A stretch of DNA of 64,000 nt from Cereibacter sphaeroides (GTDB lineage: Bacteria > Pseudomonadota > Alphaproteobacteria > Rhodobacterales > Rhodobacteraceae), in NCBI GenBank assembly GCA_003243455.1, contig QFQS01000004.1:1-64000 (forward strand), in the 5' to 3' direction. Shown here in pieces: positions 7,993-15,858 of this stretch. The notes beneath the pieces were generated by a model. That model did no database searches. It saw only the letters and a list, made by a program, of their open reading frames with translations, and had not been told where the DNA came from. The position numbers and the translations under genes were made by a program. Numbering within the stretch: position 1 is the stretch's first letter; every line of letters begins with the position of its first letter.

Positions 7993-9037
7993 AATCCCCC
8001 AGCAGATCCGCCGCCGGATTCTCGCTGATCTCCACATCCGCGTAATAGCGCTGCGCCTGGGCGGGTGAACGATGCAGCGACAGCTTCATCGCCGCCGCCA
8101 ATGGCGCGCCGTCGAGGGCGGCCTGGGTCAGGAAGCCGGCGCGCAGGCCGTGCGGACTGGCAAAGGTCTCGGGCAGTCCGGCCAGGCGCAACCGGTGCCG
8201 CAGGATCACACGCAGCGCATCCGGAGCGAGCCGGCGGGGCAGGGGGCGATCCGACTTGGATACCGGGCGAAACAGCGGTCCCGTCTCGATCCGCGCAATC
8301 TCGATCCAGTGCATGACGGCGCGCGCCGCGCGGCCTTTTAGCGGCAGGCGTGGGGCGTCCGACTTCCGCGTGGTTTTAGTTTCCAGCAGACGGACCCAGA
8401 GCAGACCCTTCTCCGCAAAATCACCCGTCCCGATATCCTCGCGGTAAAGGGCTGCGACCTCACTGCGCCGCCGCCCGCCGCTGGCAAAGGCCAGCATCAG
8501 CATCGCCCGATCACGGATACCGCGCATCGAGTCGTCGCAGGTGGCCAGAAGCTGCTCTAGCACATTTCGCGTCACCGGCCGCGCCGACTTGGGCTGACGT
8601 GGCCGGGCGGCGGCGCGGCGTGCCTTGACGCGGGCCTGCGAGACCAGGGGCGTCTCGAAGGGAGAAGCGAGATTGCACATCCGGTGAAACGCCCGCCAAC
8701 TGGCAATCCGCCGGTCGAGAGTGGCCGGGGCAGGGCATGCAAGCTCGCGTCGTAGACCGAGCGCGATCAGCTCCATCGCCGCATCCTGGGCCATGCCGGG
8801 TCGGTCGGTCAGATCGGTCGAATGATCGAGGACAAAGCGCAGCGCCACGCGTTCGTCCTCTGGCCAGGCCAGTGACGTGCCAAACATGGCGGCCTTCCAT
8901 GCGGCGATGTAGGCGATATCGCGCTCCCAGGCCCGCAGCGTATTTGGGGATGTCCCGCGCCTGTAAAGCTCCGAGAGCGCCGCTTCGTCCGCCTCGGAAA
9001 GCTGAGCATAGGAGGGCAGGGGCTTCGGCAGCGACAT
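7991..9037 (-). CDS. Tyrosine recombinase/phage-type integrase, 348 aa
   Basis: An N-terminal SAM-like core-binding domain (about residues 15-130) is followed by a catalytic domain. The catalytic Arg lies in FASGGRRRSEVAAL, the His-x-x-Arg box is HGLRAGF, and the C-terminal Tyr box is AQRYYADVE. Enzymes of this type resolve plasmid multimers or catalyse site-specific integration. Its position directly after parAB, convergent with it and sharing the third parS-like palindrome at the junction, favours a plasmid-resolution role. The ATG at 9037 opens MSLPKPLPSYAQL and the length is normal for the family. No attachment site was identified. Confidence 0.85.
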   Translation of the reverse strand: MSLPKPLPSYAQLSEADEAALSELYRRGTSPNTLRAWERDIAYIAAWKAAMFGTSLAWPEDERVALRFVLDHSTDLTDRPGMAQDAAMELIALGLRRELACPAPATLDRRIASWRAFHRMCNLASPFETPLVSQARVKARRAAARPRQPKSARPVTRNVLEQLLATCDDSMRGIRDRAMLMLAFASGGRRRSEVAALYREDIGTGDFAEKGLLWVRLLETKTTRKSDAPRLPLKGRAARAVMHWIEIARIETGPLFRPVSKSDRPLPRRLAPDALRVILRHRLRLAGLPETFASPHGLRAGFLTQAALDGAPLAAAMKLSLHRSPAQAQRYYADVEISENPAADLLGD

Positions 9038-9070
9038 ATCAGAGGATCCGGTTGAGATCTGAGATGGGTG

Positions 9071-9100
9071 CGACTATATAGCTAGACAGATAGCTAGCTG
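9071..9100. promoter_or_regulatory. TAGCTAG repeats, probable antitoxin operator
   Basis: TAGCTAG occurs at 9079-9085 and 9091-9097, 12 bp apart, 18 bp before the antitoxin start. Each contains the palindrome TAGCTA. This spacing, about one helical turn, fits autorepression by a Phd-type antitoxin dimer. Confidence 0.45.
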
Positions 9101-9114
9101 AATTGGAGCCAATA

Positions 9115-9357
9115 ATGTGGACCTTGCAGGACGCGAAGAACCGATTCAGCGCGGTCGTCGAGGCAGCGCTTGCCGGACGGCCGCAGGAAGTGACGCGGCG
9201 CGGCCGACCGGCGGTCGTCGTGCTGGCAGCAGAGGAGTATCGGCGCTTGCTGACCGAGGCGCGGGAGGCGCGCGGCAGTTTCGCTGAACATCTGCTCGCG
9301 TTTCCCGGGGACGGGGCCGAGCGACCCAAGGTACAGCCGCGCGATGTGAATTTCTGA
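9115..9357 (+). CDS. Antitoxin, Phd/YefM family, 80 aa
   Basis: The protein opens MWTLQDAKNRFSAVVEAAL and continues with the RRGRPAVVVLAAEEYRRL motif typical of Phd/YefM antitoxins. The N-terminal half forms the DNA-binding dimer and the C-terminal tail (about 50-80) would wrap the toxin. The ATG at 9115 has GGAG six bases upstream; an in-frame TTG at 9103 would overlap that site. Its stop overlaps the toxin start by one base, so the pair is co-translated. It probably represses its own operon at the TAGCTAG repeats. Confidence 0.88.
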   Translation: MWTLQDAKNRFSAVVEAALAGRPQEVTRRGRPAVVVLAAEEYRRLLTEAREARGSFAEHLLAFPGDGAERPKVQPRDVNF

Positions 9358-9758
9358 TGTATCTGCTCGATACCAATGTGATCTCGGCCGTTCGCCGTCC
9401 GGATCGCGCGCCGCAAGTGGCGGCCTGGTTGCGCGGCAAGGCGGATCAGGATCTGTTCCTGAGCGTGATCACCCTCGGAGAAATCGAGCGCGGCATCCGC
9501 CAGCAGGAGGCGCGTAATCCGAACTTTGCGGCGGATTTGCGCGGCTGGCTCGACCGTACCTTGACCTTGTTCAGCGACCGGTTGCTGCCGTTCGGCGCCG
9601 AAGAGGCGCTGATCTGGGGGCGTCTGAGCGCCGAGATCGGGAACACCGGCGCTGATCTCCTGATCGCCGCCACGGCTTTGGCGCGCGATGCGGTGGTCGT
9701 CACCGGCAATGTGGAGGATTTCCGGCCGACCGGAGCCAGGATCGAGAACCCGTTCTGA
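9357..9758 (+). CDS. Toxin, PIN-domain ribonuclease (VapC/FitB type), 133 aa
   Basis: The protein begins MYLLDTNVISAVRRP, with the first catalytic Asp at residue 5. It continues with SVITLGEIERGI (Glu), and the C-terminal acidic residues lie in NTGADLLIAATAL and VTGNVEDF. These are the acidic PIN residues that bind the metal for RNA cleavage. PIN toxins paired with Phd-type antitoxins are a common type II system that stabilises plasmids by post-segregational killing. Length and motif order are complete, so the toxin looks intact. Confidence 0.9.
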   Translation: MYLLDTNVISAVRRPDRAPQVAAWLRGKADQDLFLSVITLGEIERGIRQQEARNPNFAADLRGWLDRTLTLFSDRLLPFGAEEALIWGRLSAEIGNTGADLLIAATALARDAVVVTGNVEDFRPTGARIENPF

Positions 9759-9823
9759 CATTCGACGCGCTCCGCAGGGGCATTTTCCGGGCAATCTGAC
9801 GCCGAATTCTACCCAAAATCAAG

Positions 9824-9852
9824 AGTCACGATAAGCGAACCTTATCGTGACT
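9824..9852. promoter_or_regulatory. 12-bp inverted repeat before the DUF1612 gene
   Basis: AGTCACGATAAG (9824-9835) and CTTATCGTGACT (9841-9852) are perfect inverted copies around a 5-bp centre. The right arm ends two bases before the first possible start codon at 9854. It is a strong candidate operator, possibly for the HTH protein encoded downstream. Confidence 0.6.
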
Positions 9853-9853
9853 A

Positions 9854-10969
9854 ATGGACCTACGCAGAAAACTCTTCAGTGCTGCGCAAAAATGGCCGAT
9901 ATTGCGCAGCATGCCTGTACGATCCCTTAATCATCTCGGCCATCGGGATGACGTCCCGCCACCGCTTCCGGACATCGGCGCGGATGAGGAGGGCGTGCCC
10001 TGGTTTCTGCCGGACGACGCGGCCATGTCTGAGTCATGGTCCATGCCGGGGCCGCGGGCCGATGGGCGGCTCTTGCTCAATCCCGGGGACTGGCGGGCGG
10101 CGCAAGGCGAACTGGCCGCAGAACTTGCGCAGGTCTGCCTGCGCTTTGGCATGCTGGATGCCCGGATCGGGGCGATGACCCTGGAGGCGGGGCAGGGGGC
10201 ACGGCAACGGCTGGCGCTGCGCGAGGTTGCCGATCTTGGTTGGTGGACTGGCGACAGGATCCCCCAGGATCGGCTGGCGCTCTGGTTGGGACTTCGTGCC
10301 GGAATGGCCGACGAAGATGCCCCGGCTCTGGCGCGGGCCGGCTGGGCGGCTCGGCGGCTGGCGGGTGGTCCGCCACCCGCTGCCGGGGGTTGGCGTGCGG
10401 GGTCCGCAGCCTTTCTGGGTCGCGCGCGGGACGGTTCGGGCGAAGACCTGGCCGAGGTGATGGACGCCGCAGTCGGCCTGCATCCTGTCACCGAGGCCGC
10501 GCTCTTGTTCCACGCCTGGCGCATCGCGGGGCAGGGGCCTGCCACAGGGCTAGAAGCCGCCGTGATGGCCGCACGTCATGCAGGGTTGATCGGGCGTGAA
10601 CAGGCTCTGTTCCTGCCGCTGTCCATGGCCGGGGTGTCCGGGCTGACCACAACCGGATCCACGGAGCGCCGCCTTGCGGCCTGGCTGGCCGGTGCCGAGC
10701 AAGCCACGCTGTCGGCTCTGGCACAGTTGGACCGGATTGCCGCCTGGGAACGCCAGGCGCAGGTGGTTCTCGCTGATCTCTCGGGCCGCACCCCGGGCGC
10801 CCTGGTCCGGATCTTTGCCGCGTGGCCTGCGGTCAGCGCACAGCTTGCCGAGGCCGGGACGGGTGCAAGCCGTGCCGCCATACAGCGCAACCTCGACATC
10901 TTCGCTGCGCGCGGTTTGATCCGGGAGATCACCGGGCAGGGCAGGTACAGGTTCTGGGTGGCGAGATAG
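9854..10969 (+). CDS. DUF1612/HTH plasmid protein (RHE_PE00001-like), up to 371 aa
   Basis: The C-terminal third resembles the DUF1612 plus HTH arrangement of rhizobial and rhodobacterial plasmid proteins: VTEAALLFHAWR, then ALFLPLSMAGV, an alpha-helical linker, and a terminal winged helix (SRAAIQRNLDIFAARGLIREITGQGRYRFW, about residues 335-368). These proteins are of unknown function but are probably DNA-binding. The start is uncertain. ATG 9854 gives the longest product, but ATG 9911 (MPVRSLNHLG) would place both strong inverted repeats (9824-9852 and 9880-9911) in the leader, which is attractive for an autoregulated gene. Neither start has a clear ribosome binding site. Confidence 0.7.
   Translation: MDLRRKLFSAAQKWPILRSMPVRSLNHLGHRDDVPPPLPDIGADEEGVPWFLPDDAAMSESWSMPGPRADGRLLLNPGDWRAAQGELAAELAQVCLRFGMLDARIGAMTLEAGQGARQRLALREVADLGWWTGDRIPQDRLALWLGLRAGMADEDAPALARAGWAARRLAGGPPPAAGGWRAGSAAFLGRARDGSGEDLAEVMDAAVGLHPVTEAALLFHAWRIAGQGPATGLEAAVMAARHAGLIGREQALFLPLSMAGVSGLTTTGSTERRLAAWLAGAEQATLSALAQLDRIAAWERQAQVVLADLSGRTPGALVRIFAAWPAVSAQLAEAGTGASRAAIQRNLDIFAARGLIREITGQGRYRFWVAR
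9880..9911. promoter_or_regulatory. 10-bp inverted repeat with a 12-bp centre
   Basis: TGCTGCGCAA (9880-9889) and TTGCGCAGCA (9902-9911) are perfect inverted copies. The last base is the A of the alternative start codon at 9911. The site is either an operator overlapping the true start or a hairpin masking it. Confidence 0.5.
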
Positions 10970-11302
10970 CAGGGCTATTCGCGAGTCTTTGCCGAAGCGT
11001 GCCTAGGGGGAAACTGGACTGATGCGCTGTGGTGGGACCGAAATCGCGGGAACTTTTGCGCAAACCGTCTGTTCTGCGCATGTCCGATAGCCACCAACAG
11101 CTCGGATATCGTGGACGCAGGAGCAGTCGATACCTGCGTCCACGCTCGTTCCCTTCAGCCCGCTTTGCCGATGATGCCACCAGATGCCTGCCGTACTGAC
11201 GCGTGCCCACGTCCTCCCCATCCGAGCGACTGGGACGATCTCAGAACGACGATTCAGCTGCCAGCGGAATACCTGTGGGGTCAGAACTTGGGAGGGGTCG
11301 CC
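10970..11302. other. Intergenic region with hairpins
   Basis: No gene is supported here. It contains the 10-bp palindrome TTTGCGCAAA (11055-11064) and a long GC-rich inverted repeat (11110-11144), listed separately. Confidence 0.5.
11110..11144. repeat. 12-bp GC-rich inverted repeat
   Basis: CGTGGACGCAGG (11110-11121) and CCTGCGTCCACG (11133-11144) are perfect inverted copies with an 11-bp loop. It could terminate the DUF1612 transcript, though no T-run follows, or be a protein-binding site or transfer-type hairpin. Confidence 0.5.
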
Positions 11303-11515
11303 ATGCTGCCGAAATGGACAACCGATCGCCGCATCGTCTGCTTAACGGATGATGGCGAGCCTGTGATAGTGTTCCGGCAACGCAACACTGTGCCCGACGG
11401 CGCTCCCCGAAAGCGCTACGTCCTGGGCAACGGCCATGATGTGATTGTGACCGAGGACAGCAAATTCAGAGTTCTGGGCGATGATCTTGTGCTCTTGCCC
11501 ACAGGAACGTGCTGA
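11303..11515 (+). CDS. Small hypothetical protein, 70 aa
   Basis: The frame from ATG 11303 (MLPKWTTDRRIVCLTDDGEP) is preceded by GGGAGGGG at good spacing, which is why this start is chosen over longer upstream frames. The product is hydrophilic with several short beta-like segments (RRIVCLTD, PVIVFRQ, HDVIVTED, DDLVLLP), suggesting a small beta-rich fold. There is no membrane segment and I do not recognise the family. The gene stands alone between the DUF1612 gene and a truncated gene on the opposite strand. Confidence 0.45.
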   Translation: MLPKWTTDRRIVCLTDDGEPVIVFRQRNTVPDGAPRKRYVLGNGHDVIVTEDSKFRVLGDDLVLLPTGTC

Positions 11516-11832
11516 GGCTTTGAGCGCAGCAGGGCGGGAGACATGGAATATCTTTAGGCGCGCGGGCCGGCCTGCCCGCCGTGCACGTGCTGCGCCCTCG
11601 GACACAGGACGCGGCTACCCACTTCGAGCTGCCTCCTCATTCCGGAGTGTCTTAACCGCCAGCGGAGTACAAACGAGGCGTGGGTAAAAAATATATAAAC
11701 GCAAGTTCACTCTTGGAGCGAAGTCAGCGGCGCCTCCTTATTGTCTCGCATCGTTCATCCGTACCGGTTGGAACCCGCTCGGATGTTGTGTCGCGGACGC
11801 AGGATCGGCAGGAGAGGCTTCTTTTCAATAGT

Positions 11833-11864
11833 AATGGCCGTCAAACACGAGTCCGACGGCCATT
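11833..11864 (-). terminator. Hairpin after the truncated gene, terminator-like
   Basis: AATGGCCGTC (11833-11842) and GACGGCCATT (11855-11864) are perfect inverted arms with a 12-base loop. It lies 13 bases past the stop codon of the minus-strand gene fragment at 11877. A T-run is lacking, so factor-independent termination is possible but not certain. Confidence 0.4.
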
Positions 11865-11876
11865 GGCGAATTACGA

Positions 11877-12096
11877 TCAGAGCCAGTAATATGGCGCTCC
11901 GTAGTAATCAAACGTGCGCTGCTCCCAGGCCCGGTCGGTCGACCAATCGTCGGACCGCACCGCAGCGCCCTTCAGCTGATCATTCGTTATGTCGGTGACA
12001 AAGCCGCCCTTGTCGGGTCGTAGCGAAGCGAGCTCCATGGGATCGGGTGATGCTGCTGTAGTTTCTGCGTCGTCTACATTCGCGGACGTGACCAAG
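11877..12096 (-). pseudogene. 3' fragment of a gene cut off by an IS end
   Basis: About 70 codons remain, ending with GAPYYWL and including VTDITNDQLKGAAV, which recalls the entry strand of PRC-barrel-like domains. The frame continues rightward only into the IS6-type end at 12097-12138, so the 5' part of the gene is missing. A hairpin follows the stop codon, which suggests this was once a real transcription unit. Family assignment is tentative. Confidence 0.4.
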
Positions 12097-12138
12097 GGTT
12101 CTGTCGCAGAGTTCTGCGTTGAGCGGCAAAGGGCTTTG
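12097..12138. repeat. IS6-type terminal fragment, inverted copy of 13720-13761
   Basis: These 42 bases, starting GGTTCTGTCGCAGAGTTC, match the reverse complement of 13720-13761 with only a few differences. The shared sequence is the 3'-side end of an IS6-family element. Only the end is left here, facing the opposite way. Confidence 0.7.
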
Positions 12139-12219
12139 TCTCGGTAGTTAGACTCGTTCCAGCGTAACCTGTGACGGCTTTCGTTCGCGAAAGTGTGCCT
12201 GCCAGCCGGTCGGGCAGAC

Positions 12220-12236
12220 TTGATAACTGTTATCAA
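12220..12236. promoter_or_regulatory. Perfect palindrome, probable ParD operator
   Basis: TTGATAACTGTTATCAA has 7-bp perfect arms around CTG and sits about 38 bp before the antitoxin start. ParD proteins are ribbon-helix-helix repressors of their own operons, which suits this site. Confidence 0.55.
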
Positions 12237-12273
12237 ATCTGCCATATTAAATAATGAACGCATGGAAGCCGCG

Positions 12274-12531
12274 ATGATCAGTGCCGACCTCGGACCACAG
12301 CTCGAAAGCTTCGTCGCGAAGCTGGTCGAAACAGGCCGTTATAACTCTAAGAGCGAGGTTCTGCGCGAGGGAATTCGCCTTATCCAAGAACGTGAGGCCC
12401 GGCTGACTGTCTTGGATCAGGCTTTGGCACGTGGCATAGCCGATGCGGAAGCAGGGCGGGTCAAACCGCTGGTGAACGTCGTAGCCCGACTTGAGGCCAA
12501 GTATCAGGGCGCTGGTCATACTCACGAATGA
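12274..12531 (+). CDS. parD: Antitoxin, ParD family, 85 aa
   Basis: The protein opens MISADLGPQLESFVAKLVETGRYNSKSEVLREGIRL, the ribbon-helix-helix pattern of ParD, followed by a charged tail that binds the toxin. The ATG at 12274 follows GGAAG; ATG 12262 is an alternative adding four residues. Longer frames would run through the palindromic operator, so they are rejected. It overlaps the toxin gene by 4 bases. The pair lies between IS6-type ends and could help keep this plasmid segment. Confidence 0.85.
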   Translation: MISADLGPQLESFVAKLVETGRYNSKSEVLREGIRLIQEREARLTVLDQALARGIADAEAGRVKPLVNVVARLEAKYQGAGHTHE

Positions 12532-12827
12532 TTATCGAAATCACCGCTGCAGCCGAGGCTGACCTCGAGAGTATCGGCGATTACATCGCGCGCGACAATC
12601 CGCAGCGCGCCGTAAGTTTCGTGCGTGAGCTATACCAGTGCAGCCTCGAAATCGTCGACATGCCGGAAGCTTGGCCCGTGGCGCCACGCTATGAACATCA
12701 TGGTATCCGCCGAAGGGTTCATGGCCGGTATTTGATCTTCTACAGCATCGGCGTGGACCGGATCACAATCCTGCATATTTTGAACAGCGCAATGGATGTG
12801 GACGAGATCCTGTTTCCTCAGGGCTGA
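12528..12827 (+). CDS. parE: Toxin, RelE/ParE family, 99 aa
   Basis: This is the partner of the preceding antitoxin, beginning MIIEITAAAEADLESIGDYIARDNP, the normal ParE N-terminus. It continues through IRRRVHGRYLIFYSI and ITILHILNSAMD, the conserved C-terminal strands. ParE toxins inhibit DNA gyrase, while relatives of the fold cleave mRNA on the ribosome; ParD as partner favours the ParE type. All family elements are present, so the toxin appears functional. Confidence 0.88.
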   Translation: MIIEITAAAEADLESIGDYIARDNPQRAVSFVRELYQCSLEIVDMPEAWPVAPRYEHHGIRRRVHGRYLIFYSIGVDRITILHILNSAMDVDEILFPQG

Positions 12828-12940
12828 AGGGCGCCGCACCAGGCCCGGCCACGAACGCGGGATATCGTTGCCACGGTGACCTTGAACTTGCTTCAAAATG
12901 AAAACACGCCGACCATAGTCCCGCTGGCCCGCCGATTAAG

Positions 12941-13761
12941 TGCTTTGTCGCAAAGTTTGGCACTTGACCCGAGCAGGTCGCGGCCGGACATTTTATTGAT
13001 GTAAGAACACCAGACGGAGGGCGCATGATGATCTCGTTCAAGGGCGCGCAATTTCCGAAGGATGTGTCCTCTTCGCGGTGTTCTTCTACGTGCGCTGCAC
13101 AGTGTCCTAGCGGGATCTGGAGGCGATCATGGCGGAACGCGGCGCTATGGCGGACCATGCGACGCTTAACCGTTGGGTCGCAAAATACTCACCTTTGATC
13201 GCAAACTCAGCCCGGCGTCGGAAGGCACCGACCGACCGGTCCTGGTGCATGGACGAGACCTACATCAAGGTGAAGGCCGAATGGGCTTATCTCTACCGCG
13301 CTGTCAACAAGGTTGGCAAAAACCCTTGATTTTATGTTGTCGAAGAAAGCAAAAAGACAACCGCAACCATGTTCTTTGCCCGCGCGCTCGCGGTGAACGG
13401 CCTGCCGCGTAAGATCGTCATCGACAAAAGCGGAGCAAATACCGCTGACATTACGGCGGTCAACCGGATGCTGAAGCGCTTTGGTTGCCCGATCCCAATC
13501 GAGATGGTTCGGATCACATTCCTCAACAACATTGTTGAACAGGACCACCGCACCATCAGGTAACGGATTCGGCCAATGCTCGGCTTCAAGTCCTTCGACT
13601 CAGCCTCAGCGACGCTTGAAGCGTATCGATGTGGCCAGCATGGTCCGCAAGGGGCAGTTGACCCCCAAGCTCGGATCCTTTGCTCAGTTCGCTGCGCTCG
13701 CCGGTTGCCGGAAAAGAATCAAAGCCCTTTGCCGCTCAACGCAGAACTTTTCGACAGGACC
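12941..13761 (+). mobile_element. IS6-family insertion sequence, inactivated, copy A
   Basis: The left end GCTTTGTCGCAAAG (12942-12955) and right end (13720-13761, reverse GGTCCTGTCGAAAAG) are related inverted ends about 820 bp apart, the usual size for IS6 elements. The transposase between them is decayed. The element separates the parDE segment from the catabolic island that begins at 13.9 kb. Confidence 0.8.
13025..13707 (+). pseudogene. IS6-family transposase, broken by frameshifts and stops
   Basis: Fragments in different frames match an IS6-type DDE transposase. They include MMISFKGAQFPKD at the start, then DHATLNRWVAKYSPLI, DRSWCMDETYIKVK (first catalytic Asp), RKIVIDKSGANTADI (second Asp), and EQDHRTI (Glu). 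A 2-base loss after codon 12, an in-frame TAG near 13108, a TGA near 13328, a TAA near 13561 and a later frameshift destroy it. The start has GGAGG upstream. It is not functional. Confidence 0.85.
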
Positions 13762-13935
13762 GTTGACCGTCCATTCCGGCAGTCGACGCCCCGGAGATGA
13801 TCTCCATGCCCGCCGCCGCGATGCGCTATATAGACGCCCGGGTGGGTGCGTTCATTACCTCACTGCGCATCGCGGCGTTGTCAATGTCCTCGATACTGTG
13901 ACACCGCTTCTGTAATAGTCCGCGCTCCCTTCGGT

Positions 13936-15858
13936 TTAGGCACGGCTGGGCCGGCTGGCGAACATCAGTCCGCCTCGCCAGCGGGGGAAGCCATAACCAT
14001 GGACCATCACCAGATCCACCGCCTCCGGCCCTTCGGCATGGCCCTCGTCGAGGATGCGCTGCGCTTCCTCGGCCATGGCCGTGGTCAGACGGGCAGCGAT
14101 GCTCGGCGGCTCAGAGGCGGGTGCGGCCCCCAGCCCCAGCATCCGGGCTACCGTGGCAGAGTCCCTGGGCTGGCGCTCGCCGGGCGCGTAGTCATACCAG
14201 CCGCCCCCGGTCTTCTGCCCCAGCCTGCCTGCACGGACCAGGCGGTCGCCCAGCATCTCGGGCACTGCCTCCCCTTTGCCGCGCGCGGCCTCGCGCATCC
14301 GGAAGGCGATGTCGAGACCCGCCATGTCCTGCATCTCGAACGGACCCATGGCGAGGCCGTGGCCGCGCATGGCGGCATCGACCCGGGCGGGGGTCTGGCC
14401 TTCGCGCAGCAGGGCCTCGGCCTCGGCCCGGTAGCGTTTGATGATGCGGTTGCCGATGAAGCCCTCGCAATTGCCCGCCCGCACCGGGATCTTGCCCAGC
14501 TGCCGGGCCAGCGTGAAGGCAGTGGCCTCCGTCTCCGGCGCGGTGGCGGTCAGCGGCACGATCTCCAGCAGTCTCATCACCTGCGCCGGGCTGAAGAAAT
14601 GCAGCCCGATGCAGCGTTCCGGATGGGGCAGGCCTTCACAGATCGCCTGGGGGTCCAGATAGGAGGTGTTGGTCGCAAGGATCGCATCGGGGCGGCAGAC
14701 TTGCGCCAGCCGGGCGAAGACCTCGCGCTTCACTGCCAGATCCTCGAATACCGCCTCGATGACCAGATCGCAGCTTGCCATCCCGTCCAGCGCGGCAATC
14801 GGCGTGATGCGGGCCAGCCGCGCCGCCGCCTCGGCCCCGTCATGCGTCCCGCGCTTCGTCTGTGCCGCGAAGATCGTCTCCAGCCGGTCCATCGCGCGGG
14901 TCAGGCTTTCGGCATCGCGTTCCGACAGGACCACCTTAAGGCCCGCATTGGCCAGCGCCGCGGCGATGCCGACGCCCATGGTGCCGCCGCCCACCACCCC
15001 TGTCTCGCGCAGCGGACGACCCATGTCGCTCTTCAGCCGGGCCGGGCTGGTGGCCGCGCGTTCGGCGAAGAACAGATGGCGCAGGGCGGCAGCCTCGGGC
15101 GAGGCGCGAAGCTGCAGGAAGATATCGCGCTCGCGCTTTAACCCCTCCGCCAGGCCATACTCGATCCCGTGCCGCAGCGCCTCCAGCGCGCGCAGGGGGG
15201 CTGTGGCACCTTTGGCCTCGCGTCTGATGCGGCTGAGATGGTCGTCCCAGAAGGCCGCATCGGGGCGGGCCGGTTCGGGCAGGCTGTGCCGGGGCGGCAA
15301 GGTCCGGACGAAGGCCTGTGCCTGTTCGATCAGCGGGCCGTTCAGGATGCCGTCCGCCAGACCCAGCAGAAGCGCCTCTTCCGCCACGATCCGTTTCTTG
15401 CCGGTCACCACCGGGATGGAGGGCTCGACCCCGATCAGGCGAGGCAGGCGTTGCGTTCCGCCCGCGCCAGGGATTATGCCCAGCGTCACCTCGGGCAGCC
15501 CGATCCGCGCCGCCGGAGCCACAAGGCGCCAGCCGCAGCCGAGCGCCAGTTCCGCGCCGCCACCCAGAGCCAGCCCGTTGATCAGCGCGATCCAGGGTTT
15601 TGAGGCCGATTCGATCCGGGCAATGACATCGGGCAGATGCGGCGGGGCAGCGGGCGAGTCGAATTCGGTGATGTCCGCGCCGCCCACGAAGAATTTTCCC
15701 GCGCCGGTCAGGATCACCGCGCGGATGGTCGGGTCGGCATCCAGCTCCTCTGCCAGCGCGATCAGGCGGGCGCGGACCGCCACGCCAATGGCGTTCACCG
15801 GCGGGTTGTCGATGGTGAGAAGGGCGATGTCGCCGTGGCGGGCAAGGGTGACGGTCAT
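13936..15858 (-). CDS. Bifunctional enoyl-CoA hydratase/3-hydroxyacyl-CoA dehydrogenase (FadB/FadJ type), 640 aa
   Basis: The N-terminal half is a crotonase domain with an oxyanion-hole region (ALGGGAELALGC, about residues 96-107) and the catalytic-Glu segment GLPEVTLGIIPGAGGTQRLPRL. The centre holds a Rossmann NAD site (VVGGGTMGVGIAAALANAG), and the end has the dehydrogenase signature (GLHFFSPAQVMRLLEIVP) with a C-terminal helical domain. It would hydrate a 2-enoyl-CoA and oxidise the 3-hydroxyacyl-CoA. The start at 15858 overlaps the upstream thiolase stop by one base, so the two are coupled. With the divergent aminotransferase operon it supplies the beta-oxidation steps of the proposed pathway. 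Confidence 0.9.
   Translation of the reverse strand: MTVTLARHGDIALLTIDNPPVNAIGVAVRARLIALAEELDADPTIRAVILTGAGKFFVGGADITEFDSPAAPPHLPDVIARIESASKPWIALINGLALGGGAELALGCGWRLVAPAARIGLPEVTLGIIPGAGGTQRLPRLIGVEPSIPVVTGKKRIVAEEALLLGLADGILNGPLIEQAQAFVRTLPPRHSLPEPARPDAAFWDDHLSRIRREAKGATAPLRALEALRHGIEYGLAEGLKRERDIFLQLRASPEAAALRHLFFAERAATSPARLKSDMGRPLRETGVVGGGTMGVGIAAALANAGLKVVLSERDAESLTRAMDRLETIFAAQTKRGTHDGAEAAARLARITPIAALDGMASCDLVIEAVFEDLAVKREVFARLAQVCRPDAILATNTSYLDPQAICEGLPHPERCIGLHFFSPAQVMRLLEIVPLTATAPETEATAFTLARQLGKIPVRAGNCEGFIGNRIIKRYRAEAEALLREGQTPARVDAAMRGHGLAMGPFEMQDMAGLDIAFRMREAARGKGEAVPEMLGDRLVRAGRLGQKTGGGWYDYAPGERQPRDSATVARMLGLGAAPASEPPSIAARLTTAMAEEAQRILDEGHAEGPEAVDLVMVHGYGFPRWRGGLMFASRPSRA

Noticed and set aside
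11110..11144. Factor-independent terminator
   Set aside because: The stem is strong, but no T-run follows on either strand; kept as an inverted repeat.
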